Positions 29,650-39,400 of a stretch of 45,615 nt of DNA are shown here, piece after piece. The translations under genes were made by a program, and so were the position numbers. The notes beneath the pieces are model-generated. The model was not told the origin of the DNA and searched no databases. It was given only the letters and a program-made list of their open reading frames with translations. The stretch is from Myxococcota bacterium (GTDB lineage: Bacteria > Myxococcota_A > Polyangia > Polyangiales > JANWZI01). The DNA is taken from assembly GCA_025054695.1 (NCBI GenBank), contig JANWZI010000020.1, positions 1 through 45,615 on the forward strand, written 5' to 3'. Positions within the stretch are counted from its first letter, which is position 1, and every line of letters starts with the position of its first letter.

Positions 29650-31056
29650 TCACTTGTTGAGCACGTGGACGGCCTCGCCGAGCGCGTGCTTGAAGGCCTC
29701 CATGACGCCCTCGCCCAGCGTCGGGTGCGGATGGACCGTGAGCGCGACGTCCTCGGCGCACGCTCCCATCTCGAGCGCGAGCGACGCCTCGCCGATGAGA
29801 TCGGCGGCCTCCGGGCCGACGATGCCGACGCCGAGCACGCGGTGATCCTCCTCGTCGACGACGACCTTCACCAGGCCGTCGGAATCCCCCAGCGCCAGCG
29901 CGCGGCCGCTCGCGGCGAAGGGGAAGCGTCCGACGCGCACACGGCGCCCCTGCGCACGCGCCTCGGCCTCCGATAGACCCACGGTCGCGATCTCGGGCTC
30001 GGTGAAGATGGCCGCGGGCATCGCGACCCAGTCGCGGGCGCTCTTGTGCCCCGCGATGACCTCGGCGGCGATCTCGGCCTCCTTGGTCGCCTTGTGCGCG
30101 AGGTACGGCGGCCCGCTCACGTCGCCCGTCGCCCAGATGCCGGGCACGTTCGTGCGCAGCAGCTCGTCGGTCCGCACGTGCCCGCGCTCGTCCAGGCGCA
30201 CACCCAGCTCCTCCAAGCCCAACCCCCGGCTCTGCGGCCGAAAACCCACGGCGAGCAGCACGACGTCGCAGGGCAACCGCCGCTCCGCGCCGGCGTGCTC
30301 GACCACCACCTCCGCCCGATCCCCCGTGCGCTCGAGCCCGCGCGCCCGCGCCTCGAGCAACACCTCGGCGCCGGCCCGCTTCAGGCGGCGCTCGACCACG
30401 CGTACCAGGTCGGGATCGACGCCGGGCAGCAAGCTCGACGTCAGCTCGACCACCGTCACCCTGGTTCCGAGCTTCTGGTAGACCATTCCGAGCTCGAGCC
30501 CGATGACGCCACCGCCGATGATCACCATCGAGCCGGGCGCCCGCTCGAGGGAGACCGCTTCGCGGGCGGTGATGACCGTGCGTCCGTCGACCTCGAATCC
30601 GGGCAGCACGATGGGCGCGGCGCCGGTGGCCACGATGATGCCGCGCGTGGCCTCGACGAGGCTGCGCGTGCCGTCGGCGGCCGTGATCTCGACGCTGCGC
30701 GGCGAGCGCAGCCGCGCGATTCCCATGCGATGCTGCACACCGTTGGCGCGGAACAGCTGCGCGATGCCACCCGTCAGCTTGCGCACGATTCCGGCTTTCC
30801 ACGCCTGCATCGCGGCGACGTCCACCTCCAAGCCCTGCACGCGGATCCCCATCTCGGAGGCGTGGCGGATGCGTTCGAGCAGCCCTGTGGCCGCGATCAG
30901 CGCCTTGCTCGGGATGCAGCCCCAGTTGAGACAGACGCCGCCGAGGTACTCCTTCTCGACGCACAGCGTGGACAGGCCGAGCTGCGCGCCCCGGATGGCG
31001 GCCGGGTAACCGCCGGTGCCGGCGCCGACGACGACCAAATCGAACCGTTCGGTCAT
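29650..31056 (-). CDS. lpdA: Dihydrolipoyl dehydrogenase (E3)
   Basis: FAD/NAD enzyme that reoxidises dihydrolipoamide in 2-oxoacid dehydrogenase complexes, 468 residues. It shows the FAD site VVVGAGTGGYPAA, the redox-active disulfide GGVCLNWGCIPSK (about 37-49), the NAD site VIIGGGVIGLELG (about 175-187), ATGDVSGPPYLAHKA and the C-terminal HPHPTLGE with catalytic His-Glu. ATG 31056 has GAGGAG upstream and follows E1 alpha by 22 bp. The PAAIRGAQLG stretch is typical of myxobacterial and related E3. It is co-transcribed with lipB downstream. Confidence 0.96.
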   Translation of the reverse strand: MTERFDLVVVGAGTGGYPAAIRGAQLGLSTLCVEKEYLGGVCLNWGCIPSKALIAATGLLERIRHASEMGIRVQGLEVDVAAMQAWKAGIVRKLTGGIAQLFRANGVQHRMGIARLRSPRSVEITAADGTRSLVEATRGIIVATGAAPIVLPGFEVDGRTVITAREAVSLERAPGSMVIIGGGVIGLELGMVYQKLGTRVTVVELTSSLLPGVDPDLVRVVERRLKRAGAEVLLEARARGLERTGDRAEVVVEHAGAERRLPCDVVLLAVGFRPQSRGLGLEELGVRLDERGHVRTDELLRTNVPGIWATGDVSGPPYLAHKATKEAEIAAEVIAGHKSARDWVAMPAAIFTEPEIATVGLSEAEARAQGRRVRVGRFPFAASGRALALGDSDGLVKVVVDEEDHRVLGVGIVGPEAADLIGEASLALEMGACAEDVALTVHPHPTLGEGVMEAFKHALGEAVHVLNK

Positions 31057-31078
31057 GGATGGGCTCCTCGCGCGTGAC

Positions 31079-32188
31079 TCAGTGCATCGCTCGCGGCGGC
31101 GGGCTCGCCGCCAACGCGCGCGCCTGCTCCTCCAGGTGCCACGGGCGCGTGGCGTAGACGTCCTCGAGCAGCGATTCGCGCGGCGGCGGGCCATACGCCT
31201 CGACCCGCGCGATGGCCGCCGCGATCTCGTCTTGCAGCTCGGCCTCGATTCGAGCGCGCCCCGATTCGTCGAGCAGCCCCGCGCGCCGCAGATACCGCTC
31301 GAAGCGCACGATGGGATCGCGCTGGCGCCACGCGTCCACCTCGGCCTCGGCGCGGTACCGCGTCGGATCGTCCGAGGAGCTGTGCGCGCCGATGCGATAG
31401 GTGACGTGCTCGAGGAACGTCGGGCCGCCGCCCGAGCGCGCGCGCTCGGCCGCCTCGCGCACCGCGACGTAGACGGCGAGCACGTCGTTGCCGTCGACGC
31501 GCAAGCCCGGCATGCCGTAGCCGTGGGCCTTGACCGCGAAGGTCGCACTCGCCGTCTGCCGGTTCGACGGGACGCTGATCGCCCAGTGATTGTTCTGACA
31601 GACGATCACGACGGGCACCCGCCAGACGGCCGCGAAGTTCATCGCGACGTGGAAATCGGGCTCGCTCGTGCCCCCGTCGCCGACGAACCCGATCGCGATC
31701 TCGCGTGAGCCGCGCAGCTTCATCGCGTACGCGGCGCCCACGGCCTGCGGAAGCTGACTCGCCATGCACGACGACCAGCTCACCTGGCGCACCTGCCGAC
31801 CGGCCATGTGGCTCGGCTGCATGCGGCCCTTGAGCACGTCGAGCGCATTGCCGTAGACCTGCGCGAGGTAACGGTCGAGCGGGAAGCCGCGCACGAGCAT
31901 CATCGCCGACTCGCGCAGCGCCGGGAACACCCAGTCGTGCAGTTCGATGGCGAGCGCCGCGGCGACCGGAGTCGCTTCCTGGCCCGTGACGGTCCCGTAG
32001 AAACCGACCTTGCCCTGACGCTGGCGGGCGAGCATGCGCTCGTCGAGCAGCCGGATCCGCAGCATCTCGCGGTGCATGCGCCGCAGCGTCTCGGCGGGCA
32101 GGAAAGGGTCCGTCGCCGGATCGGCTGAGCCGTCGTCCCGCAGGACGCGGAACAGACCGAGCGTCGGGTCGTCGTCGCCGAGCTGCAC
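31079..32188 (-). CDS. 2-oxoacid dehydrogenase E1 alpha subunit
   Basis: Thiamine diphosphate subunit that decarboxylates a 2-oxoacid, about 369 residues. The TPP motif GDGGTSEPDFHVAMNFAAVW...NN lies near 185-215, and the phosphorylation-loop region GAHSSSDDPTRYR near 285. RQGKVGFYGTVTGQEA and SSCMASQLPQAVGAAYA look most like the branched-chain/BkdA type, but pyruvate specificity is possible. The GTG at 32188 is the nearest start ahead of the conserved PTLGLFRVLRDDG. The E1 beta and E2 genes that normally follow are missing here and must be elsewhere. lpd and lipB follow. Confidence 0.9.
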   Translation of the reverse strand: MQLGDDDPTLGLFRVLRDDGSADPATDPFLPAETLRRMHREMLRIRLLDERMLARQRQGKVGFYGTVTGQEATPVAAALAIELHDWVFPALRESAMMLVRGFPLDRYLAQVYGNALDVLKGRMQPSHMAGRQVRQVSWSSCMASQLPQAVGAAYAMKLRGSREIAIGFVGDGGTSEPDFHVAMNFAAVWRVPVVIVCQNNHWAISVPSNRQTASATFAVKAHGYGMPGLRVDGNDVLAVYVAVREAAERARSGGGPTFLEHVTYRIGAHSSSDDPTRYRAEAEVDAWRQRDPIVRFERYLRRAGLLDESGRARIEAELQDEIAAAIARVEAYGPPPRESLLEDVYATRPWHLEEQARALAASPPPRAMH

Positions 32189-32293
32189 AGGCCCGGCGCA
32201 TCCTAGGCCGCGTCCCCCCTCTGTCAACGGCGCCACGAGCCGAGCCACCGGCGCACCGTACGGTGCTCGCGTCGCGTCATGCGTGCTGGGGAG

Positions 32294-32323
32294 TCTTCCG
32301 AGCTCGAAGCCGAGTCCGAACCC
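32294..32323 (-). repeat. Hexamer array 6 (5 units)
   Basis: Five units of the NCCGAG type on the + strand, decayed at the right end. It begins 4 bp beyond the end of the Ser/Thr kinase gene and lies upstream of E1 alpha. The rest of 32189-32293 holds no clear promoter or gene. Confidence 0.6.
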
Positions 32324-32327
32324 CCCG

Positions 32328-34292
32328 CTACCGAGATCGTCGCGCCGCCAGAGCGGCGAGATCGACCCGAATCGTGTTGTCGCCCGAACGGACGCGGACG
32401 ACCAGCGGCGAGAGCGGCCCTGTGCCACCTGGTCTGACGCGCAGCGTGTGCGTGCCCGGAGCGAGCTCGAAGCGACAGGGCGTCTCCTCGCACAGCACGC
32501 GACCGTCGGGGCCGTGGATGCTGGCCCATCCGCCCGTCGTACCCACCGAGACGCGCGCGATCCCTCGCTCCGCGGAAGGGGTCGTGGCCGCGCGGGATCC
32601 TCGGTCACGGGAAACGCCGGTCGGACGCGGCGACCGCACCCAGTCACGGCCACCCGGTGCCGACGCTCGGGCGTCCTCGGCTGCGGGCTCCGACTCGACC
32701 GAACGTTCCTCCATCGGACTCTCGCTCGATGACACCGGCGGCGGCGCAGGAAATGGCGTCTCGTCCCGGCTCGTCGCCACGACGTGGGGCCCCCTGGACT
32801 CGGGCCGCTCCTGCGACGACGACGACGGCGTGGCCCGAACCGTCGCGGACGGCGGCCGCGCATCCGGTTGCTCCGAAGTAGGAGACGGCTCTCGCCGACG
32901 CATCGCGAGTCCCACGATCAGGGATCCCGCGCCGAGCGCCGCGGCAATGCCCATCCACAGCGCGAGACGACGCGCACGACCGGTCGCGGTGACCTTCGTG
33001 GCCGCCCGGCCGTCCGGAACCTGTTCCGCGCGAGCGCCAGTTTCCTCGTCTCGCGCGGAAGCCGAACCCCACGGCGACGAAACGGCCGCCTCGTGATCCG
33101 CGGCAACCGCCTCGACGCGCGTGGGTCCCGCGTCGATCGGACCCACCGGATCGAACTGGGGCTGTACCCCGCTGACGGGCGTCCGTTCGTCCTCGACCCC
33201 GACCTCGGCGAGATCCTCGATGAGCCGCGTCGGCTGTTCCGCGAGCGCGGCATCGACGACGGCCACGGGCTCGATCTGCTGGCTCGTCGTCTCGACGCGT
33301 AGCGCCGTCGACAGGGCCGCTCGTTTGCGCTCGAGCCGCGCGCCGAAGCGACGTTCCATCCATTCTGCGACCTCGATCCGACCCATGGCGCCGGGTGTCT
33401 TGCGCATCCACACGCTCAGATCCCGGGCCATCTCGCGCGCCGTGGCGTAACGCCGGTCTCGATCGCGCTGAAGGGCGCGCATCACGATGGCCTCGAGCTC
33501 CGCGGGCAGGTCCGGAGCGAGCGTCGATGGCGGCGGAACCTCGTCCTGCTGCAAGGCGAGCAGCGTCAAATAGTCGTTGTCGCGCCGGAACAGTCGCTGC
33601 AGCGTCAGCATCTCCCAGAGCAACACCCCGAGCGACCAGACGTCCGCGCGCCGATCGACCGTCTCCCCGCGCATCGTCTCGGGCGCCATGTACGCCGCGG
33701 TACCCTTGAACGATCCGGTCTGCGTCCGGCTCGAGCGATCCACGGCGCGCGCAATCCCAAAGTCGACGAGGCGCACCGATCCGTCGTAGTTGATGAACAC
33801 GTTTTGCGGGCTGACGTCGCGGTGCACGACGTGCAGCAGCTGCCCGTCCGCGCCGCGCAGCTCGTGCGCCGCGTGCAGGCCCTCCGCCGCTTCGGCGCAC
33901 ACGTAGGCGGCGAGCGCGATGCGCGTGGGCTCGGGGCCGCCCGACGAGGCGAGCTCGCGCAGCACGGTGCCGACCGTCTCCCCGAGCAGGTACTCCATCG
34001 CGAGGTAGTAGAGGCCCTCCGGAGTGCGGCCGAAATCGAGCACCGTACAGACGTTCGGATGACCGATGCGCGCCGCGATCCGGGCCTCGTCGAGGAACAT
34101 CTCGATGAAGCGGCGGTCGTCGGCGAGGTGGTCGTGGATGAGCTTGAGGGCCACCGGACGGGGCAGGACCGGCTGCGGCCCCGTGCGCGCTTCGCGCGCG
34201 AGATAGACGGTGGCCATGCCCCCGGCCGCGATCTTGCCGAGCAGCTCGTAGCGCCCGACGCGCGTCGGAACGAGGGGTCGAACCGGTTGCAT
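32328..34292 (-). CDS. Ser/Thr protein kinase with PEGA tail
   Basis: Membrane kinase of 654 residues. The catalytic domain is at about 12-285: G-loop GKIAAGGMATVYLA, lysine in VALKLI, catalytic HRDVSPQNVFIN, DFGIA and GTAAYMAPE. It is an RD kinase of the myxobacterial VSPQN type. A long variable linker follows, then one membrane helix (LALWMGIAAALGAGSLIVGLAM, about 445-466), a Pro/Ser/Glu-rich periplasmic linker, and a C-terminal PEGA domain (GGWASIHGPDGRVLC, PCRFELAPGTHTLRV). The sensor thus faces the periplasm. It starts at 34292, overlapping the upstream stop by one base (TGATG), so translation is coupled to the small partner gene. Confidence 0.93.
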   Translation of the reverse strand: MQPVRPLVPTRVGRYELLGKIAAGGMATVYLAREARTGPQPVLPRPVALKLIHDHLADDRRFIEMFLDEARIAARIGHPNVCTVLDFGRTPEGLYYLAMEYLLGETVGTVLRELASSGGPEPTRIALAAYVCAEAAEGLHAAHELRGADGQLLHVVHRDVSPQNVFINYDGSVRLVDFGIARAVDRSSRTQTGSFKGTAAYMAPETMRGETVDRRADVWSLGVLLWEMLTLQRLFRRDNDYLTLLALQQDEVPPPSTLAPDLPAELEAIVMRALQRDRDRRYATAREMARDLSVWMRKTPGAMGRIEVAEWMERRFGARLERKRAALSTALRVETTSQQIEPVAVVDAALAEQPTRLIEDLAEVGVEDERTPVSGVQPQFDPVGPIDAGPTRVEAVAADHEAAVSSPWGSASARDEETGARAEQVPDGRAATKVTATGRARRLALWMGIAAALGAGSLIVGLAMRRREPSPTSEQPDARPPSATVRATPSSSSQERPESRGPHVVATSRDETPFPAPPPVSSSESPMEERSVESEPAAEDARASAPGGRDWVRSPRPTGVSRDRGSRAATTPSAERGIARVSVGTTGGWASIHGPDGRVLCEETPCRFELAPGTHTLRVRPGGTGPLSPLVVRVRSGDNTIRVDLAALAARRSR

Positions 34293-35119
34293 CAGCGATT
34301 CCCCGCGGGCATGGGCGCGCTCACGACCGTCACGGTGGGCTCGCCGCTGCTCACCGCGAGCCCGACCCCCACACCCACCGCGACTGCGAGCAACCCCACA
34401 CCGATCCCGACGGGAAGCCAAGGGAAGGTGCCACCGGAGGCCGCTGGCGCGGGACGCGCAGCGGGAATCGGCGACGAGACGGCGGGGCCGTCGCACTCGC
34501 GACAGCGCGCCTCGATGGGCTGTTCCTCGGAGCCGTGCACCGCGACGACGACCCCACCGGGACCGATCAGCTCCGCCCAGGCCGCAAGGCGGTCGGCCCG
34601 AACGCGGACCTCGGGCGCCTCCGTCGTGTTCCAGGCGCCACTTCCCACCCGGTAGTGCATTCGCATGCCGCGTGCGAGCGCGGCCGGCGTGTCCACAATC
34701 TCGGCCTGAGCGCGAAACTGTCCACGGGACGTCTCCTCGAGGCGCAACCGGATCCGCGGCCGTGCTCCGGTCGCGAGCGCCTCGAAGCGCCGTCGGATCG
34801 AAGGTGGCACCTCCGGCGCGAAACGATGTCCGGGCTCGAGCGCAGCCAGCGCCTCCAGCGCGGCGTCCCGACCCGCCTCGTCCCGAAGCGCGGCGCGGAC
34901 GAGCGCGAGCGTCTCGAAGTACGCCGGTAGCTCCGCGCGCGACAGCGTGCCCGTCCCCTCCGCCGCATCGCGTAACACGGCCGCAGCCCGCTCGAACGCG
35001 CCCGAAGCCAACGCCTCACGAGCGCGACGCAGCGCATCGGTGCCCCCCTGCGCACTCGCCGTCGCATGCAGCGATGCCCAGCAACAAGCCGCGAGGAGCC
35101 AGCCCGATCGAGGCCCCAC
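34292..35119 (-). CDS. Secreted/membrane partner of the kinase, TPR-like
   Basis: Unrecognised family, 275 residues from the GTG at 35119. The N-terminal signal (GWLLAACCWASLHATASAQ) is followed by an alanine-rich helical part (about 20-110) that looks TPR-like (ALRRAREALASGAFERAAAVLRDA), and then a beta-rich region (about 115-215) resembling PEGA-adjacent domains. The C-terminus carries a hydrophobic segment (FPWLPVGIGVGLLAVAVGVGVGLAV). An ATG at 35170 is an alternative start. The one-base overlap with the kinase suggests a shared operon, perhaps a ligand-binding or adaptor partner of its periplasmic domain. Confidence 0.6.
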   Translation of the reverse strand: MGPRSGWLLAACCWASLHATASAQGGTDALRRAREALASGAFERAAAVLRDAAEGTGTLSRAELPAYFETLALVRAALRDEAGRDAALEALAALEPGHRFAPEVPPSIRRRFEALATGARPRIRLRLEETSRGQFRAQAEIVDTPAALARGMRMHYRVGSGAWNTTEAPEVRVRADRLAAWAELIGPGGVVVAVHGSEEQPIEARCRECDGPAVSSPIPAARPAPAASGGTFPWLPVGIGVGLLAVAVGVGVGLAVSSGEPTVTVVSAPMPAGNR

Positions 35120-35195
35120 GATGTCACTATACCTCAGGTTCCCCTCGATACGGCTCCGACCGCCGCCCACGACCTCACCGGCGCACGTCGCTCGA

Positions 35196-35279
35196 CTCGG
35201 ACTCGGACTCCGACTCGCTCTCCGGCTCGGACTCGGTCTCGGACTCGGTCTCTGACTCGGACTCGGACCCGGTCACGGA
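35196..35279 (+). repeat. Hexamer array 7 (14 units)
   Basis: Fourteen units in exact register, with ctctga and cacgga variants near the end. It separates the SDR gene (which ends at 35332) from the kinase-partner gene; both are on the minus strand. Only bases 35120-35195 and 35280-35331 remain and show nothing. Confidence 0.9.
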
Positions 35280-35331
35280 TTGTGGCTCGCAACACCCCGC
35301 CGCCACGTCCAGAAACCCGACCGCCGTCGCG

Positions 35332-36078
35332 TCAGACCGACAAGCCGCCGTCGACGTCGATCGTGCGCGCGTTGAAGTAGTCGCACTCGATCGCGAATTT
35401 CACGGCGAGCCAGATGTCCTCCGGCTGTCCGATGCGACCGACGGGGATCGCCGCCACCAACGCCTCGCGGGCTTTGGGGTTCATGCCCTGCGTCATCGGT
35501 GTCTCGACCATCCCGGGGGCGATGGCCGCGACGCGGATTCCGTAGGGCGCCAGCTCCCGCGCCCAGGTCACCGTGTTGGCGGCGAGCGCGGCCTTGGCCG
35601 CGACGTAGTTCGTCTGTCCGCGGTTGCCGTGGCGGGCGACCGACGAGATGTTGACGATCACGCCCGGACGCGTCCCCGTTTCGATCATCTTCGCCGCGGC
35701 GTCCCGCGCGACGAACGTGGCCCCGCTGAGGTTGACGGCGATGACCGCATCCCAGTCGGCGCGCGACAGCTTGCGGATCGCCCCCGTCTCGCGGTCCTTC
35801 TTCACGAGGAGCGCGTCGCGGAGGATGCCGGCGTTGTTGATCGCGGCGTTCAGGCCGCCGAGCGTCTGGTAGGCCCATTCGACGAACGCCCCCACGTCGG
35901 CCTCGTCGGAAACGTCGAGTCGACGACGTGCGATGGCTGCGGGCAGCGACTCGAGCCCCTCCACGTCCACGTCGCCCGCAGCGACGCGGGCTCCTGCCTC
36001 GTGCAGCCGAATCGCGAAGTGACGGCCCATGCCCCGAGCCGCCCCCGTGACGATGACCTTCGTTTCGGACAGATGCAT
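35332..36078 (-). CDS. Short-chain dehydrogenase/reductase, FabG-like
   Basis: NAD(P)-dependent oxidoreductase of 248 residues, classical SDR. Cofactor site TGAARGMGRHF (about 9-19), NNAG (near 85), active-site Ser (ISSVAR), Tyr-Lys (NYVAAK, about 155-160), and the ending GRIGQPEDIW...IDVDGGLSV. ATG 36078 has GGAGG just upstream. The substrate could be a 3-oxoacyl thioester or alcohol; no neighbouring pathway genes help. Confidence 0.9.
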   Translation of the reverse strand: MHLSETKVIVTGAARGMGRHFAIRLHEAGARVAAGDVDVEGLESLPAAIARRRLDVSDEADVGAFVEWAYQTLGGLNAAINNAGILRDALLVKKDRETGAIRKLSRADWDAVIAVNLSGATFVARDAAAKMIETGTRPGVIVNISSVARHGNRGQTNYVAAKAALAANTVTWARELAPYGIRVAAIAPGMVETPMTQGMNPKAREALVAAIPVGRIGQPEDIWLAVKFAIECDYFNARTIDVDGGLSV

Positions 36079-36152
36079 GCGCGAACCTCCCGTGGTGGCC
36101 GCGGGGGTCTGCCACGCGCCGCGGGTCGTTGCCACCGAAGTCACGACGCTGC

Positions 36153-36362
36153 CTCGGTCTCAGGCTCGGACTCGGTCTCGGTCTCGGGCGCGGACTCGGA
36201 CTCGGGATCGGGCTCGGACTCCGACTCGGACTCGGACTCGGACTCGGACTCGGGATCGGGCTCGGGATCGGGCTCGGGATCGGACTCCGACCCGGGCTCG
36301 GACTCGGACTCGGGATCGGGTTCCTACTCGCGCTCGGGCTCGAACCTGGACGCGGACTCGCG
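36153..36362 (+). repeat. Hexamer array 8 (35 units, the longest)
   Basis: Thirty-five consecutive CTCGGN-type units, 210 bp, with no indel. Most units differ only at the last base (A, G or T); recurrent variants are ATCGGN and CTCCGA. It lies between the tamB stop (36425) and the SDR start (36078), in a 346-bp gap; nothing else is seen there. Confidence 0.95.
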
Positions 36363-36424
36363 TTCCCCACCGACCGCGTTCCGTCGAACACCCCGATCGC
36401 CGCCGAAACCAGTTTCCCGCGGAC

Positions 36425-39400
36425 TCACGGCTCCCATGTCAGGTCGACACCCCAGGCCTGATTGACGGGCGACCAGCGGCCGGTTCCCACGATCCCGTAC
36501 GGAAACCCCAGCTCGATGAGCACGTCGGCATTGAGCTGATCCGAGCTGGACGCCGTACGCTCCGGATCCTCGCGGTCGGCCACGCTCACCGCTCCCTGCA
36601 CGTACGCGCTCCGAATGAAACGCCGCAGGAACGGCGGCACGATCGCGTCGACGTCCCAGCCCGCCGAGACGCGGGCGCTGCCCGCGCCCCCCGCTCCCTG
36701 CTCGATCGCGAGCGCGGGGACGATCTCGCCGATCTCGCGCCGCAGCGTGAGCGTCGCCAGACCGAAGGCGACGCCGTACAGGAAATCGCTGACCTGCTCG
36801 CGTGGTGCGCGCTCGGAGCCCATGGGGCCGCGCGCGCCGCCGACGAGCAACGCGATGATTTCCCCCTGATCGGTCGCGCCAGTGCTCGATCCGAACGTGA
36901 CGGTGGGCGCGCTCAGCCGACCCGTCACCTCGACGGTGACCGTATCGGTTCCTCCGCGCAGCACGTGCGTCGCGTGCAGATTCACGATGGGGTCGAGCTC
37001 GGGCCCGCCGTCGAAGTTCATCGTGCCGCGATCGACCGTGAACCGCTTACCGAACACGTCGAAGAATCCACGACGCAGATTCGCGTAGCCCGCGACGCGA
37101 AGCTCCGGGTCGACGTACACCGCACCGAGCTCCGCCACGACCTGCACGGCGAAGTCCTCGCGACGGATCCAGAACGGACGGCGCGCGTCGACGGCCACGT
37201 CGATCTCGTACGGTCGCTCGCGGGCGCTGCGCGCGGCCCCGGTCTCGCCCGCGCCGACGATCTCGATGTCCGGGTGCGGCTCGAGCGGCTGAAGGGTCCG
37301 CCCCGATTGCTGCGGAAGGCGCACCGAGAGTCGCTCGGCGAGCACTCGAAGCTCGGCCCGCCGTTCGCCGAACGCGGCGTCGAGCACACCCTCTGCGCTG
37401 ACCGTCGCGAGCACGGTGCCCTCGCGACGAACCGGAAATTCGTCGGCCCGTACGCGCACGCGCGCACCGCCGGGTCGGGCGCCGACGAGGTCCATCACGC
37501 CTTGCAGTTCGATCGACCCCTGTCCGTCACGCGCCCGCAATCGCTCGATGTGGACGCCTCGGTCGCGCGCGCGCACCACGGCGGCCACGTCGTCGAGCTG
37601 CTGCCCCAGGCCCACCAGCTCGAGCCGGCCATCCTCGAGCACGACCTCGCCCTCGAGACGAGGCTCGTCGAGCACCGAACCGGTCGCACGAAGCCGTCCC
37701 CGCAATCTCCCCGACGCGTCGACGATCTGCGGCAGCCACCCCACGAAGGGCCCCAGAGGGGCACGGTCCAGCCGCAGCTCGATCCAGCCCTGACCTGGCA
37801 GCAGCCGCGGCAGCGGCTCCGCGGCCTCCCAGCGCGCAGGCAACCGCGCGCGGACCGAGGCCCGTTCGCTCGTCGACCACGCGGAGCCGGCCTCGAGACG
37901 CAGCTCGTCGTCTCCCACCCGCACCTCGACGTGCAACCGGTCCACCGGCTGGCCCTCGACGCGCAGCGCGGGCACGTCGGCCGACGCTTCGATCCGAATC
38001 CCGTCCGGTCTCCACGTCATACGCCGCACGTCCACGAACACCTCTCCCTCGAGCGACCGGCACAGCCACGGCAGCCGGCCAAGCTCGGCGTGCATCGCGA
38101 CCTCCGATGCGCCCGATCGGACTTCGACCTCGGAAATCCGCGGTTCCGCCTCGCCGGCGAGCCATGCGTCGAGGGGGGTGTGCGCCGTCGCCACGAGGTC
38201 GAGGACGCGCGCATGTCCGAGGAAACCGGCAATCGTGGCTCGCGTCCCATCGCGTTCGAGCACGGCACGCACGGTGGCGCGCGGATGCAGGTCGCGCGCG
38301 CACGCATCGTCGGACAGCGGCGCGTCGTAGGCGAGGACGGCGGTCAGATCGCCGCGCGTGGGCCGACCCCCGCCGACGAACGTTCCGCTCAGCCCGACGC
38401 GCAGCGGCCGCAGCGCCTCGGGCATCCGCCGCGCGCGAGCCGGAACGATCTCCACGAGGCGCCACGGCGGCATGCGGATCGCCACGGACCACGGCTGCGA
38501 GCCGATCGCGGCGAGCGCGGCCGCCGGGTCGGTGAGGAGCGCGGCGGCGTCGAGCAGCAGGGTCGCCTCCACGTCCGCGAACGAACGGCGTCCTTCCGCG
38601 GAGGGCGCGTGCGTCTGCACGTGCGTCTGCAGCGTGCCCTGCTCGAACCGGATCGCCGCCGCCACCCCGAGCGGTGGCAGCGGGTCGAGCCGCAGCTCGG
38701 AGACCCCGAGCTCGCCGACGAGCGACGGCGCCAGCGGCGAGCCGTCGAAGCGAAGCTGGCCGTCGAGCCTGCCCACCATGCCGGGCAGGCGGCCGGGCGC
38801 GATCGATTCCAGCAGCGTCAGATCGACATCCTCGACGCCGAGCTGCCCCTCGTACGCTCCTCCCGCAAGCACCTCGACGAGCCCCCCGAGCGTGCGATCG
38901 AGCCATCCGGTGCCCGAGAGCGCGAGGCTGCCGCGTCCGCGCGCCTCGATCCCCAGCTCAACGCGCAATCGTCCGGCGCCGTCGTAATGCACCGCGCCGC
39001 GGGCCTCCACGTCGCGGATCGAGCCCACGTGCGCATCGTGCAGCCGTCCCTCGAGCGTCAGCACCGGGTCTCGCAGCGGGCCCTCGAGCCGCAGCCCCGC
39101 CGTCAGCCGACCGCCGAGATCGATCCGTCGGCGTCCCGACAAGGCGAGCAGCGATTGCAGATCGACGCTCCGGGCCTCGATCGCGACGTGACCGCCGCCG
39201 CGGCGCCCGATCCGCGCCGAGCCCGATAGCCGTTGCTCCCCGGACTCGAGCCGGACGCCGTCCAGCTCGATCCAGCGCCCGGGCATCCAGCTCGCGACAT
39301 CGAGGGCCCCCGTCCACGTCGCGCGCCCGGCCGACACCTCGATGGACGGCACCCGAGCCGCCCATCGATCTCCGTCGCGATCGACGCTGCCCGATGCCCG

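Noticed and set aside
36153-36362. CRISPR or Sdr-type adhesin interpretation of the arrays
   Set aside because: There are no unique spacers or cas genes, and the Ser-Asp frame has no linked signal, adhesin domain or sorting motif in any array.
34672-36465. A 597-residue + strand frame with Ser-Asp repeats crossing arrays 7 and 8
   Set aside because: It runs antisense through the kinase-partner and SDR genes, which have clear family motifs. It is open only because the arrays contain no stops.
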